Below are positions 23,301 through 36,100 of a stretch of 64,000 nt of DNA, piece by piece. The notes beneath the pieces are model-generated. The model was not told where the DNA came from, did not search any database, and worked only from the letters and a program-made list of their open reading frames with translations. The DNA is from Setophaga petechia (lineage: Eukaryota; Chordata; Aves; Passeriformes; Parulidae). The translations under genes and the position numbers were made by a program. Where the stretch lies: positions 51,433,501 to 51,497,500 of the forward strand of contig JANCRA010000001.1 in the NCBI GenBank assembly GCA_024362935.1. Reading direction: 5' to 3'. Positions within the stretch are counted from its first letter, which is position 1. Each line of letters starts with the position of its first letter.

Positions 23301-26300
23301 AGCCCCACAGGGCCCCTACAACAACAGTTATGACTGCAGACACTAGAATATGTTCAAGAAATCATTTAAGGTAAGTATGGCCAAACCAGCATCTTAGGGC
23401 CAGGATTAGCTGGACTTGCAGACTAAGAGGCAAAGTTAGGACAGTCACCTCCTGTTTCAGTTATAAATTTGTGTGCTGCAAGGCCAGCACTTACATCTGA
23501 ACCTGTGGGACAGCATTATAGCTGGCAAAACTGGAATCAACACACAATCTGACATGTACAGCAATACATCTGGGACAGAAATTGTTGAAAATAACATTTA
23601 GATAAGAATTCTGAGGAGGCTGGAAATCCACAGACTAATGTGTAAAATCCAGGCCTTAGTTATAGGGACTTAGGTAGGTGGCATCATAATTGCTAAACCC
23701 AGGACTTTATTTTTGAGGCAGGTGGCTCTGCCCAGCTGTCAGCTTCATGTTGTCTCTCCACTCCCATCCAGTCTTAGTCAGCAAGCACAAGAAGAAGCCT
23801 GCTCAGTGCTCTAGCTGTGTGCATAGTGCCCTGCTCCTGCTTTTGCAGGATTTGTGGGTTTGTGACTATCTAAAGTAGAAATACTGCTTCCCAGCAGGAG
23901 AATGCCACTTACTGCTGGGAATCTTATGCAAAAAAAATAATAATATATATTAACATATGTAAAACTGAAAGAAAAACACTCTGAGAAAAGGCATGTAGGC
24001 TGCTGGGGAAAACTCCTGACAAAATTGTTATACAGCAGTTAGTGAATTACTTTTTTCAGAGAGGCAGTAGCTGAATTATCAATATCCAGCAAATGACTAT
24101 CTCGATTACAGTAAATCCTAAAGGCAATACAACCTCTTCAATAGAAAAACCACTGCACTGCTATTTGCAGAATCAAATAACTTACTTCATGTCAAGCCTT
24201 TGATTTCTGCATGCTTGTTTTGGACTTTGAAGGTTGAATTATGCATTAAAATCTGAGCCCCACAAAGGTTCTTCTTCCTTGGAAAGTGAAGAGTTTTAGC
24301 TATGATGGTAAAGGGGAAATAATGTAAAAATTGGTATGGAAAACCCTGCCAGCTACAACTTGCAGTTCTAGGCTGATATTGGGAACCCAGCAGGGTTGTG
24401 ATTCAGCTTCAGTTTTACCCCAGAAGAATAAACCACTGTTAACTGGAAGAAATAAAAACAGCCAAACACTCCACACCAAACCCAAGAAACAAAACACATT
24501 TTTACTATGGCCTTACTTGTCTACAAAGCTTCATTTTATTTGTCTCAACCTTCACAATTAATCTTTTAAAATGTATAACACTGTATTCTTCTAATCTACC
24601 TGTTGTGTCCTATTAAAACTAATTTTAAAACTGGAGATCTCAAAGCTGTGCCTGGCTCCTCATGTTCATTTTAAGGACACAAGGTCAAGCTTAGCAATGT
24701 CATCAGAAGCCTTCATAGGTCCCCTGTTATTTACAGTTTTTTGGGGTTTTTTTTGTTGCTCCTCCAATTTTCTATGATACTAGATTGCCTAATAAATACC
24801 ACCTCCAAAATGCAGTTCTTCCTCTGAGCTGAACATAGCCTCCTGAGACACAGCCTATTTTTTGTGCAGTGAATCTGAGGGACTCACCTTTAGATAGCAT
24901 CATATTAACTCACGCCTCAAAACAGCTGCGTGCAAGGAAAAAAGGGAGAAACTGGAATTCAGAGACCTCAGGAGATAAAAAGGGCAAAGGGATCTGGCTC
25001 TTTGTGGAGAAGCACTAAATGAGATGCCACCTGTCAGAACGAAATCAAGGTTTCATTTATTCATCAAACCTCCATGCATAAAGTGAGGTTTATTGACATT
25101 CAAGGAATGAAACACATTTTCCCTGAAGATTACCTTGTGCAGACACCTGTCATTATTTAATAATATGTGACTTGCATTTTAGTATTCAAATATATGAACA
25201 GTCAGGATTTTCTTGAGGTGCAGCACAACCCAGAATTCACCAATATTCTTAGGTTTCTATGTGCAAAGTGGGCTCTGGCATTAGGAAGGGATAAGCCAGA
25301 CACCTCACACTCCTAGTTCTGCTTTGGCTAGAATATACTTTGAAATCTTGAATGTTTTAAGGATGGAAAACTGGGGGGAAAAAATCAACAGCTTGTATCT
25401 TAATATAGATATGCAGACAATCATATTACCCAATGCTAAATGGCTAGAAGTCAGACATCTAGGTTAAGTTGGTTATTTTAAAGAAATCAAGCCCTTCTCA
25501 CAGGTAACTCACTTATACCAGAGGGAGCTTAAACCATTACTTAGATGCCGCAGACGGGCAAGATAATCCTTCCCCAGATTCCTGCTTTGCACAGCCTTGT
25601 CTTTTCTTTTCTGCCATGCTAGGAACCACAAGCAGTAGAAACTGCTGTCTTCTATTTGCAATCAGTGCATCACAACTCCTAAACCTAAACCTCACTAAGT
25701 TTCAAGAGGGGAAGCTTCCTCACTCTGCTTTAAAAAAGGAGATGCTTTTTGCTTTCAAGAGTAGAATCATGAAGAATTTTCAATGCTGATAGTGTGCCAC
25801 AGTCACTGTGACTATTTTGAAAGATGTACTCATGAAGGTTACACATCATAACTCCATAACTACTAATCAAAGCATCCTAAAGAGAGAATTTATAGTGTTT
25901 GTCACCAAAGTGAGAGACAGAACCATGTTACCTATTACATCAGCAATCTGCAGGTCTGAGCACAGCAGCAACCCCAGTTACAGGGACCACAGGAAGCATC
26001 TTTGCAACTGGTCTTTTTTGCCTAATCCTTTTCCATGGCATTAGAATGAAAGCAGTTAAAAATATACTCAGAATTGGTAACAGAAGGCTTATGAAGGAGT
26101 CTGAATGAACCCCTCACAGACCTAAACTTCAAAACTGACAGTAAAACCAAATTTTGTGCTGGGACCAAATCAACAATCTCACTCACACCCTACGTTTCCT
26201 TGCTGTCCCAGCAATTTTGTTACACCCAGTGTTGCAGACCATTGGAAGCTAGCTGTTCTTTCCCCTCCAAAAAACAAATCGCCCTTCATCATGACTTTAG

Positions 26301-28114
26301 TAGATACAGCAACACATGGATACCTCCACAGTGATCCAGCTTTTCTGCACAAAGGCAGCAAGACTTGTGCTAATAGAAAATCTACAACACAGAACACCCT
26401 GTTAAAAGAGCTGGCAGATGGCAGTTCAGAGGAGGAATTCCTGGAGAAAGAGAAACAATGAGAAGTAAATCACAAAAAGGTTGGCACAAAAGCTCAATTC
26501 ATGACCTTTATAAAGCCCTCAGTACACACAAAGCCTAGCTATACTTTTTGGCTCAGGCTGAACAGGATTTCTGTACAGCTTTCAACACTGCAGGTGCAGA
26601 TGAGTAAACAGCAAGCCAGGAGCAGCAGCAGCACTCATGGAATAACCAGAGCCTGGTTAAGGCTTCTGGCTAATCCTTCAGTTTAAACCTCATTTGATGT
26701 TTATGCTCCTGGTATATAGGGCTGGAATTCAAACACTGGGTGTTTCCCAGAGGTGGAAGACAGACAGACTGTGTGCTAGCCCAACTCCTCCCTGCTAGCT
26801 GCAGCAGCTGACAAACTTGGATTGCTGCCTTTGTGCCACAGAGCCGGGTGTTGGGGCCACCAGCCAGGAGATGCCTTCAAAGGCCAGCTCAGACATTGTC
26901 CCTGGACATGCCTCTCTTCCCTTCAAGTGCCCTTGGTCCTCCTTCACTGCAGAAGCATTTTCTAAAGGATGGATGGGTCCATCCTAGCTCCCTTACACTC
27001 ACCATGAAATGGGCCTAAGGGAAACATTTCTCCCCTCCATCCCTCACAGAAGATGCATGGTCAGAATCAGCTCTATTCCTGCTTTGGCTGCATGGAGAAT
27101 TTCAGTGCCACAACAAAGTTCAAGGCACACAAGAGGGATCTTAGAACTCTTTCTCACTGTGGCCAACAGAAATGTCCCTCAAAACTCTGAGAGCCAAATC
27201 AGCTAGGAATTACACTGGAATTGTTCACGTGGTTTTCACTGACCTGAAAAACAAACTCAATCTTTTTTCCACCCAAACAGTACAGCTCCAATTACTCAAA
27301 TACTTCATGAGAGATCCAAAATATCAATTAAATTTGGAAGTGTTCCCCCGGGCTTTAAAGGCTTGGGCACCCAAGGCCCAGGCACACAGACTTCAGTGCC
27401 TCTTGGCTGCCTCTCCAGGTTTTTCAGGCAGCAAGGCTGTGCTCTGGGGAGCACTGATCCCAAAGTCCAGCCAGCTGGCCTTGGTAACAAGTGGGCACTT
27501 GTGCAAGCAATGCCAACACAACAGGAAGAGGATGCCAGACATCTGCCTTTGCAATACTGCACAGGGAACATGCTTGTATCCTAAATTCATCATTCCAATC
27601 TATCTGGGTTGATTCACCCAACTGGTACACATCAGCATATATCTTTTCCCCTATAACATGTGCTCTTTGATCTCAAAAACATGCCAAGCTTCACACAACC
27701 AATGCTGTGACTAGGGGTCATTTGTGACAAGAAAAAAAACAGGACTCCCCACAAACTGAGTTACTTTGCAGAATAGCAGCTGTCACTGAGCTGTTGGCTT
27801 TGAAAACACACAACTAAGCACAGGACAGCCCACCCAGTCCTCATTATGCCTTTAACAAGGGGCTGTTCATCCATCTCCCCTTGCTTTAACCACCAGGTCT
27901 GTTATCAACACCACTGGCAGCAGCATCACCTCTTACAAATAAGCATCTCATTTTGCAGTCACTATGTGCTGCTTTCTTTGGGCAAATTTTAGGAGATTTT
28001 TCTGAAGTATAGGCACTTATTTGAGCCATGCCATGAAACACAACAACACAACTCCATATTTATTGTCACTTTTGGTTTTTTTTAACGGCTGTATTGGTTT
28101 GGTTGCTTTTTTGA
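20365..28114. other. Unique non-coding DNA, no gene seen
   Basis: Long stretch without a recognised repeat. Several donor-like GTAAGT sites occur (for example 21845 and 23370) but I see no convincing matching acceptors or conserved peptide. Open frames of up to 146 codons (27172-27612, + strand) overlap others on both strands across 27.2-27.6 kb. This reflects locally higher G+C and few stop codons. Confidence 0.45.
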
Positions 28115-28127
28115 TTTTTTTTTTTTT
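28115..28127. repeat. Poly(T) tract
   Basis: Run of 13 T within a wider T-rich patch (about 28070-28130). No minus-strand retroposed gene body is visible to its left, so it is listed as a simple repeat. Confidence 0.8.
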
Positions 28128-29712
28128 AATCTGGGTTCTTAGGGAATACTCTTCAAAAAGTACCTCCTTCCAATTCACTAAGAAGGTAACATCAACCTAA
28201 AAGAAAAATATGTTCCTTCATCCAGTTGAAAATTGAATGTTAACAGGATAATCTGTCAAAGACTGAAACTCTAGAACTCCACTTATTCAGAAATATTCCA
28301 ACAAAACATCACAGGAACTATAGCCAGCCTAAAGGGCCTCTATGTGTCACCTAAATCCAGAGCATTGTTGCTGGACTACATATCCCACAAACTCTGTGGA
28401 GGACTTTTCCTGTGGTGGAAAAGAAGATTTTTTAGTTTGTCATCTGAATAATCTCCACCCCCAAAACATTGCAAATGTCCTCCTAATAGTAGACCTGCAT
28501 CGAGTTATCATCTATGGAGCCCTATTTTCACATATTGAAAAAACCCTAAAAATGAAAGGAAGCTCTTGGGTGCAATATTTTAATCCAAAACAAAGTTCAG
28601 GCAGGTTGTTTCTCCTCTGTCTATTGCAGCAAATACCAGATGAGATCTGATGTATCCTTTACAGGCAGCTTTATGAAACCTTGAAGTGCTACGTACAGCA
28701 AAGTCTGCCGCTGAGATTGTGATCAAAAAGCCTCACACAGGACAAATGTCAGAGTGAGAAGAGAGCTAGGAAATGTTAATAGCATGCCTTTAATGGTATG
28801 CTGGCTCCTCATCACAAGGTAAATGGTTTGCTGGAGCTACAGCTGTACTACAGTAACAGTTTGCTGAAATGAATGTAGCAGCATTGTTAGCGGTGAGCTA
28901 CTACCATGTCCTTAAGTGTGCATGACTTACTTTTAACAGAACAGTTCAGTTCACATTTGTTACACAGACAATAGCAGCACTTTGGAAGAGGTGCTTCAAA
29001 TCTCCAGAGATGTGTTCAATGTGACAGTAACTCACAGGTTGTTCAAAGCTCACTTTCAACAGAAAAGAGTCACTCCCACTAATGCAGCCACTGCATCCCC
29101 TACCCCACTTTTGAGGGTTTTTTATAGTTGTTCTATTCATAAACTGGTAGTGGAAGTAACAGCAAAAAGTTTACAGTCACTCCTAAAAATATACAGAGGA
29201 AGTCTCAAACCTTCTCCAAGTCAATCCATTTAAGATGCAAATGCGCCTGGAGAGTAGGAATTTCAGTGGGCAGGGAGCAAGAAAATGGCATCATCTGTTG
29301 AAGCACAACAGCCCACAGATGGAGGCAGGCAGAGGGAGCTGTTGCTATTCAAACAGGAGATGCTCCCAGGCAGACACTCATGATTATACACAATCAAGCA
29401 GTTTGAAAGATGACTGACACAGAAGACCTCATTTACTAAGGGCAAAACGAAAATGCATCTGTAATTCTCCCCCATTTCCTTCTATAGTTTTCATCTCCTC
29501 TTGCAAAAAAGCACCACCAACAACACACAAGTGTTGTGCAACACTAAAAATAAGATTTTCAAGCCTGCCTCAATTACAGCCCATTACTGAAACCAAGCAG
29601 AAAGCATTTATCACCCACATGGCTTATCCCAGTGCAAGGGGAGCACTTCTCATGGAGCAATACAGGGAGTGGCAGACTGAAAGGACCAGGGGGCACTTCC
29701 TGTGCTGCCTCA
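28128..29712. other. Unique non-coding DNA, no gene seen
   Basis: Open frames of up to 102 codons (28342-28650, + strand) have no recognised domain. No mobile element identified. Confidence 0.5.
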
Positions 29713-29790
29713 GGACACCACAAACCCAGGTTCAAATTGACTGCAGCAGGATTGCAACATGACCCTAGCCAAGTCACAGCTCTGGAAACC
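29713..29790 (+). mobile_element. Possible MIR-like SINE remnant
   Basis: A 'CCCAGGTTCAAATT' stretch (box B-like, as in 'CCTGGGTTCAAATCC') is followed at suitable distance by 'CATGACCCTAGCCAAGTCAC', which resembles the MIR core 'GTGACCTTGGGCAAGTCAC'. The order and spacing fit MIR in + orientation, but the box A end is not recognisable and divergence is high. It could be coincidence. Confidence 0.4.
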
Positions 29791-32700
29791 CCCCTCCAAT
29801 AGTCTCTTGCCTCCCAACACTGCTGGCAGCAGTTCTAGATGGGATCCAGCTCCAGTTCTCCGGGCTCAGGAAAATTTCTCAGTGGCCAATCTAAAGGCTG
29901 GTAACTAAATTGCTGATGAACAAATTATCTTCAAAGTCTAGGAGCAAGAAACTATGAGGATGTGTTCTGGATCAGACTGAAGTCCAGTTAGCTGCTGTCT
30001 TCTAGCACTTAGAGCAAGGGTTATACACATTTTTAACCGTTGACAGCCTTTCACTCCTGTCCTCCTGGGGAAGGGATTCACCACAGAATGGAGGAGAAAA
30101 CCAACACCTCAGAGATGCAGCCAGAAGAACACTACCGAAGCCCCTAAAGCCCCAAATTGCTCAGTATTCAGCCAGCAATAGGCTGGATGACACAACTCTG
30201 TTTTCTTTGCACTTCTTGGCTTTTGCTTTTTAGCAGCTTCATTCAATGCATTAACAGATTTCCCCACAAAGTGCAGCAATGTCCTTGGCCCCAAAAACTG
30301 TGACAAGACTAGTAACAATTAGTTTAAAATAGGTATCTGAAAAGCTTTTATTGGCAGGCTCTGTAGCAAGTAGACTGCAATCCTGTTAAAGCAGGGAATT
30401 CAAGTCTGAACAGGAAATTTTAGAAACACAGAGAACATGCCAAAGCATTATCTGCTATATTGCTTTTGCTCATATTGGCAAGAGTGTTGTGCTGTACAAA
30501 ATGATCTTTAGTTCAATATTTACAGCAAAGAAAAAAAAAGGCCTTGCAAAAATTAATGGGTGAAACACCCAATAAAACAAAAAAGCACAGGAAACCAGCC
30601 TGACTTTCTAATCCCTTGCCAACACCCCATCCTTTCTAGGCTGCTTCAAATAGTGAAGAAACAGAGGACAATAAGAGGGCAGAGATGGCTCCCGATGTTT
30701 AGAAGACATCCTTTGGAAGAATACCAGAGAGATTATTTATTCTTTTTTGCCATCTCTCAGCTTTAACAGATGGAATCCTAGTAATTAGACAGAATTTTTC
30801 TGCATGCTCCTGTGGAATTTAATGACTGGTATGTACTTGCTTCTTGCCCTGCACTTCTTGCTCAAGTCCTTCAGGTGGGATTCCCTGGAGCACTCAGTCT
30901 ACCTCACCTTGTTACAGCCAGGGGCAAGAGACCTCCTGACCTCTGCTAGAACAGAGTGCAACAACATCCTTGCTGCTCCTTCTCCTACCTTTGAATTTGT
31001 CTCCCTGCTGTCACAGACAGTCTAATTGATGTCAGTCAAATTTAAACCCCATCTCATGCAAGTATACCGAAGAGATGTATATAAATATTCTTCTGAGCAA
31101 AACCTGAAGGCATTCACTACACAGAGGGGGTTCAATTTCAGAATAGAGTCCAAAACTTTACTTTCTACCCTGTTTAATACTTTGATTTATATCCTCATTA
31201 GCCTGGGGAATAGCTCCTATTAAAACTATTAAAGATAATTTTTGCAATAATATCAAAGGATATGAGTAGGCGTAATGATGGTACTAATGATAAAAATTAA
31301 TAACATTCATTATTTTTAATCATATGTACAGTTGAAATGAATAATCAGGAAAATAAACAAGACATTTTGTGTGAACCAAAAATGAAGGGGATGTGAAAAC
31401 ACTATAAATTACACTCAGTTGTCCACTCAAAGTTTAATATTGCATTTTTTTTGCAGAAAGTATTTTTCAGGCAGGCCAGACAGCCAGGAAGCAGTGAGCA
31501 GCATAATGTAAAACCAGTGCCTGTTCACCTCTTCCAAACCTGCACCTTTGGATGCCTCCCTTACTCCAGGATCATGTGGGCATCTGGCACCTTACTGTAT
31601 ATGTGAGACAGATCTGGATTAGGTTGTTATTAATGCTAAACAGCAGCAGAGACAACATTTCTTCCCTTAGTCTCTACAGCTGCTCCTTTACCATCTCACT
31701 GCTCATGTCTGCCCAGATCTTTGACAAGACACTGTTTCTCACTCACAGGAAGGACAGTGCAGCCAGTGTCTCTACAGACTTTGGCAGCAGCACATGCTGG
31801 GATCAAGCACAAGGAGCCCATGAAATTTCACACAGCAACTCTCAGCAATGCAGGCACGAAACTCGTCTGACCTAAAGCAAGAGCCCTCCTGCCAGATAGT
31901 CATGTACAGCAGTTGATTCTTCCAATCATGTTCCCTTCTAGTTATGAAACATCTTCAAAATCCTAAATTGTTTTGGATTTCAAGACTGCAAGACTAATGC
32001 TCAGCAAATAAGACAATGTACTTCTCACCCTTGTTTCAAAACTCTGAAAAAACAGCTCACACTAAGTACTACCTTCATAAACACATAACTAAATGCATCT
32101 TTTGGTCTTCCTTTTTGGAAGGGGGACTTTTATTCAGACTTTAAGAGCAAAGTGGCAGGTGGGAAGTCAAGCTAGAAATAGCTCTCTTAACCAATGAGGC
32201 TGTTATTATTTACAAAAACAGAACTGCAATCTTGGTGTTCATTACAGACCACCTTAAAGGCCTTGCAAGAGCCTTTGCTTGATATTAAATCCTTCAAAGT
32301 TATGACAGCCATTTGTAAAATGAAGGGATTTTCTCTTGAGAACCAAACCTAAGCTTTGCTGCTCTCAAAAGCTCTCTGTTTGTATCACCTAAAACACATG
32401 TTCTGTTTTAATTCTGAAATAAATAATACAGCTTTTAGTCTGCAGACAGGTTACACCTTTCAAATTTTGACTACCCCAAAGCTTCAATAGCTCTGATATT
32501 CCTCAGCCTCGGTAAAGGGACAGGGAAACACAGGTCACACAGGACTTTTTTGAGAAATGTACTTTTACCTTCTCCTCTCATAAAGCTCCATAACAGAGAC
32601 AAAAATCAGGCACAGAAGTGAGCACTGCATGCTCATAAAAGTCCTTTTCCCCAGCTGAGGAACTGGAGTAGCACACATCGAGATTCCAGTTGCTGGTTGT

Positions 32701-33140
32701 GCCATGCAAATCTTTCCCAACTTGGTCAAGGCTACCAAAAATCCCAGCTGCTCTCATAAGAAGACATTCCATACTTGAAATTGCAGGAATTGCCAAAAGG
32801 AAAATTTGCTTCCTGGGCTACCAGAAAGGACAAATTAAGGCTAACTTGCATTATCTTGTCAGTTTAACACACCCAATGCCAGAGGAACAGTTTCACTAAA
32901 GCAAATTGCCCACAAGTTGACAAGGCAAAGCCCTGTGACAACAGCAGCCAAGTTATCCCACCTCAGTAGAAGCTTTTCATCAGCAAGAAAGAAAAAATCC
33001 AGAGCCAAAAAAAACCAAAAAAGGGCCTCTTACCTCCAGCAGTATTTCACTTCTGTATTCCACCAGGAAGATGATCATCCTGTTCTCGTACACCCTTTGG
33101 TCCAGCATACAGGGTGATGCAGGACAGTGGCCATGAAGCC
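29791..33140. other. Unique non-coding DNA, no gene seen
   Basis: No recognised repeat or exon. Open frames of up to 107 codons are unassigned. AT-rich around 31250-31340. Confidence 0.5.
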
Positions 33141-33176
33141 AGCCTCAAAGATGAAGTCAGCCTCCAAGATGAAGCC
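33141..33176. repeat. 18-bp tandem duplication
   Basis: AGCCTCAAAGATGAAGTC (33141-33158) is followed directly by AGCCTCCAAGATGAAGCC (33159-33176), 16 of 18 bases the same, and preceded by a partial third unit (GCCATGAAGCC at 33130-33140). The period is a multiple of three, but no open frame of interest spans it. Confidence 0.8.
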
Positions 33177-36100
33177 CAGCTCCCCCAACAGTCAAGCAGA
33201 AAAGGCAATAACAGATAATGCTCCTCAGCTGGAGCTTAAATAGCAGTAGGCAGGCCCAGCTGAGGACAATTAGGGGCTCTAAGGGCTTGCAAGAGCCCTG
33301 CAGGGCTGCTGTCTTTTGCTGCCTGAGAACAGGTGGTTCCCCTAGGAGAAAAATAAAGTGAAATTAGAGCATGTTTGAACAAAAGTTCCTGGCTTTTTGG
33401 AGTATCTTCCCACATACTCTTTGAATAGCTCTGAGAGAGACAGCCATCTCCCAAGATATTTTTGTTTCCCAAAACACAAGAGTTAGTGAAGATGTCTTCC
33501 AAAGTCAAAAGAATTAGTCACTGTCCCAAATCAGGAAGGATGGGTGAAAACTGAAGCCAGACAGCTCCAGGGAAAGGAAGGCTTTGTCCAGCCTAGGTTT
33601 TATCAGCTGCAGTGCCACGCTGGGTGATATTCTGGCCTTTGCTCACCTCTGGATTTTTCCTTTACCATTGGCTGGGGCTAGAGGCTTGGTTTCTATGCAT
33701 AGGACTCCTCTTTTCTCCTGGCGCTTGTTCCAGCTGAGCAGTGCAGGAGGCTTTGTGCCTGTTCTTCAGGCACACTGACAGAAGCAGATAACCATGTGTG
33801 TGTCCTCCATATGTCCACCCTCCTGTGGAAAAATTTGACTCTAGAAAAAGAGACACTAACATGATGTTATGAGAGTTCTCTGGGCTTCTCTTTGTTTTCC
33901 TCTTCCTCCTTGCTCAATATTTTTCACTTGTCAGTGCTCTATGCACACAGCTGTGTGTTTTCCAGTGAAATTGCAGTTCCCAACATGTCTGTGCACTCTC
34001 ACTGCAGCTCTGACACCTTCAGCACCTGATCCAGGGCTTCTGACAGTACATTTGCCCCTCAGGGAACCTTCTCACCTGCCCTAGATGTGGAAACAGATTA
34101 TTATGGTTGGGTTTACTCCTATTTTTACTCTCAGAAATATCAGTTCCCAGATATGAAGACATTGAGTGGCACCCACTGAGATGAGAAGCGCTTGGAATGG
34201 GGGAGGTGACATCCTGCTGGAGCCAGACCAGCTGGTCCAGCCCAGGGCACTGCCACATATTCTAAATCCTGTTTTCCAGATATGGGCTCAGGCAGCGGGG
34301 CTGTTTCAGGGCTGCAAAACTCCAGCTCTCTCCAGAAAAGGAGGGGAAATCATAGGTTTTGGGGCTTCTTCCTTCTCAAAAGAAGATGTGTTCTTGGGCC
34401 TCAGGACTAAGAGTCATCAAACCCAGAGAATCAGTTCTGTGTTTCCTGTATTTGGAAATGGAGACTAAGTTTTGGGTTTTCCAGACTTGAGAACAGGCTG
34501 ATAAGGCTGTTTTGGGGGCTTTAAAACAGAAAAAAAATGGCTTGTGTGTTTGGGGCTGGGAAAAGTGTTCCTGGAGATGGGATGGTTCTTGGAGCAGTGA
34601 CCAAGTCCTGTGTGTTTGGCCTCTGCAACTGAGACTGACTCATCTGCTTCTGAGCAGGGGGGCAGGAGTGGGAGGTGTTGGGTTCCAGGCAGGCAGGAGG
34701 TGGGCAGGGGACAGAAACTTCTGCCTGAGGTGGGGGTTCAGTCATGTTGGTCCCCAAAGTTTGAAAGGCCAGCATGCATCAGGCAGAACTCAATGTCTGA
34801 AAGAGTCTCTGGGGGAAAAGAGAGTTTTCACACTGTTTTTATATGTCCAGCTCTTAATTCATTGTGTGTACAACAGCTGGAATTGTGATTCAGTCATTGG
34901 TTCATATTTAGACAATGCACAATTATGGCAGTTCATATTCCTAGGACACTGATTGATTCATGACCTCATCAAAAGCCAAACTTCTATAATGAGCAGAAGC
35001 TTTAATTAGCTTAAGGATGGGCAGGGCTGTCCCCAGCCAGGAGCAGAGCAAGCAGCACTGTCCTCTGCACAGGCAGCCTGGCTTCTTCCTCAGAGATTCA
35101 AGGAACCCTGGGCCAGTCTCTCCCCATCTCTTTTCAAGGGTAGAAATGATGTGTTCCAGCAGATGTGTGGTGCCTGCTTGGAGATTTGGGGGGAGCAGTG
35201 TTACTGTCCCAATTGTCCTCACTCACCACAGATGAACCCAAGACTGAACTAGCTCCTGCACCCCTGGAAGAGAAGGCATTTTTGTAGGAAGCACCCAAAC
35301 AGCATTTTCCACTTGATATGTTATACTTACACAATATTTTCTCTGCTTATTAAGTAATTATTAAGTGTTTAATAATCAGACAATATTTATAAACTAGTAA
35401 TTCATTATTATTTATATACTTGTAAGATGATTATTCAACACATATTCAATATTAAACTATGCTACTTATAAACAAGTGATGGCAGCAATTTACAGCCATA
35501 TCAAGAGCCCCTCCGTGGCACCAGAGCAAGCAGGAGCTGCATTCCCACCCCCATGAAGGTGGTAGGAGCCAGGCAGGATCACACAGTGCACTGGCAGTTC
35601 CCCAGAACCAGGTCTTTTGCCTCTGCATCAGGCATATATGCTAAAGATGCAGGAATATGAGTGGTGTGTTTCATTTTTATAGGTACTGTTGCCCTTACCA
35701 GTGTGACTTTCCAGTATCATTAAAATTAATAAGATCAGCAAAGCAGCAAGGAATGGCAGTAACTCTGTTACTTCTCAGCTTTTCAGTTTACAGTTTCACA
35801 TTTAGGGAACTTAAAAGTTGACTTGAACTGAGACTGTTGGGTAGTGTAAGATATTGGTATTGATATAGAAAGTTTAGGGAGACATAACAAATGCCATTCA
35901 AATCATTACTCAACTACAGCATGAACTGCTACAGAATTTTTACAGGTATAACTAAGAGAGTGAAGAAAAACACATGTGCAAGAAAAACACATGAGAGCTC
36001 CTCTGCTAATTCTAATTAGTAATGATGGCCTGCTCCAGAGGCTAATCACAATAATGAGAGCCAGAGAAGAGCCCAGGAAGCCCAGCTAAAAAGTAGAAAA

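Noticed and set aside
27172..27630. Cluster of open frames on both strands as a coding exon
   Set aside because: Five frames overlap over the same few hundred bases, which indicates composition and not coding. No recognisable peptide.
34512..34952. 146-codon frame as a gene
   Set aside because: Three or more frames overlap on both strands, no domain or splice context is visible, and local stop-codon scarcity explains it.
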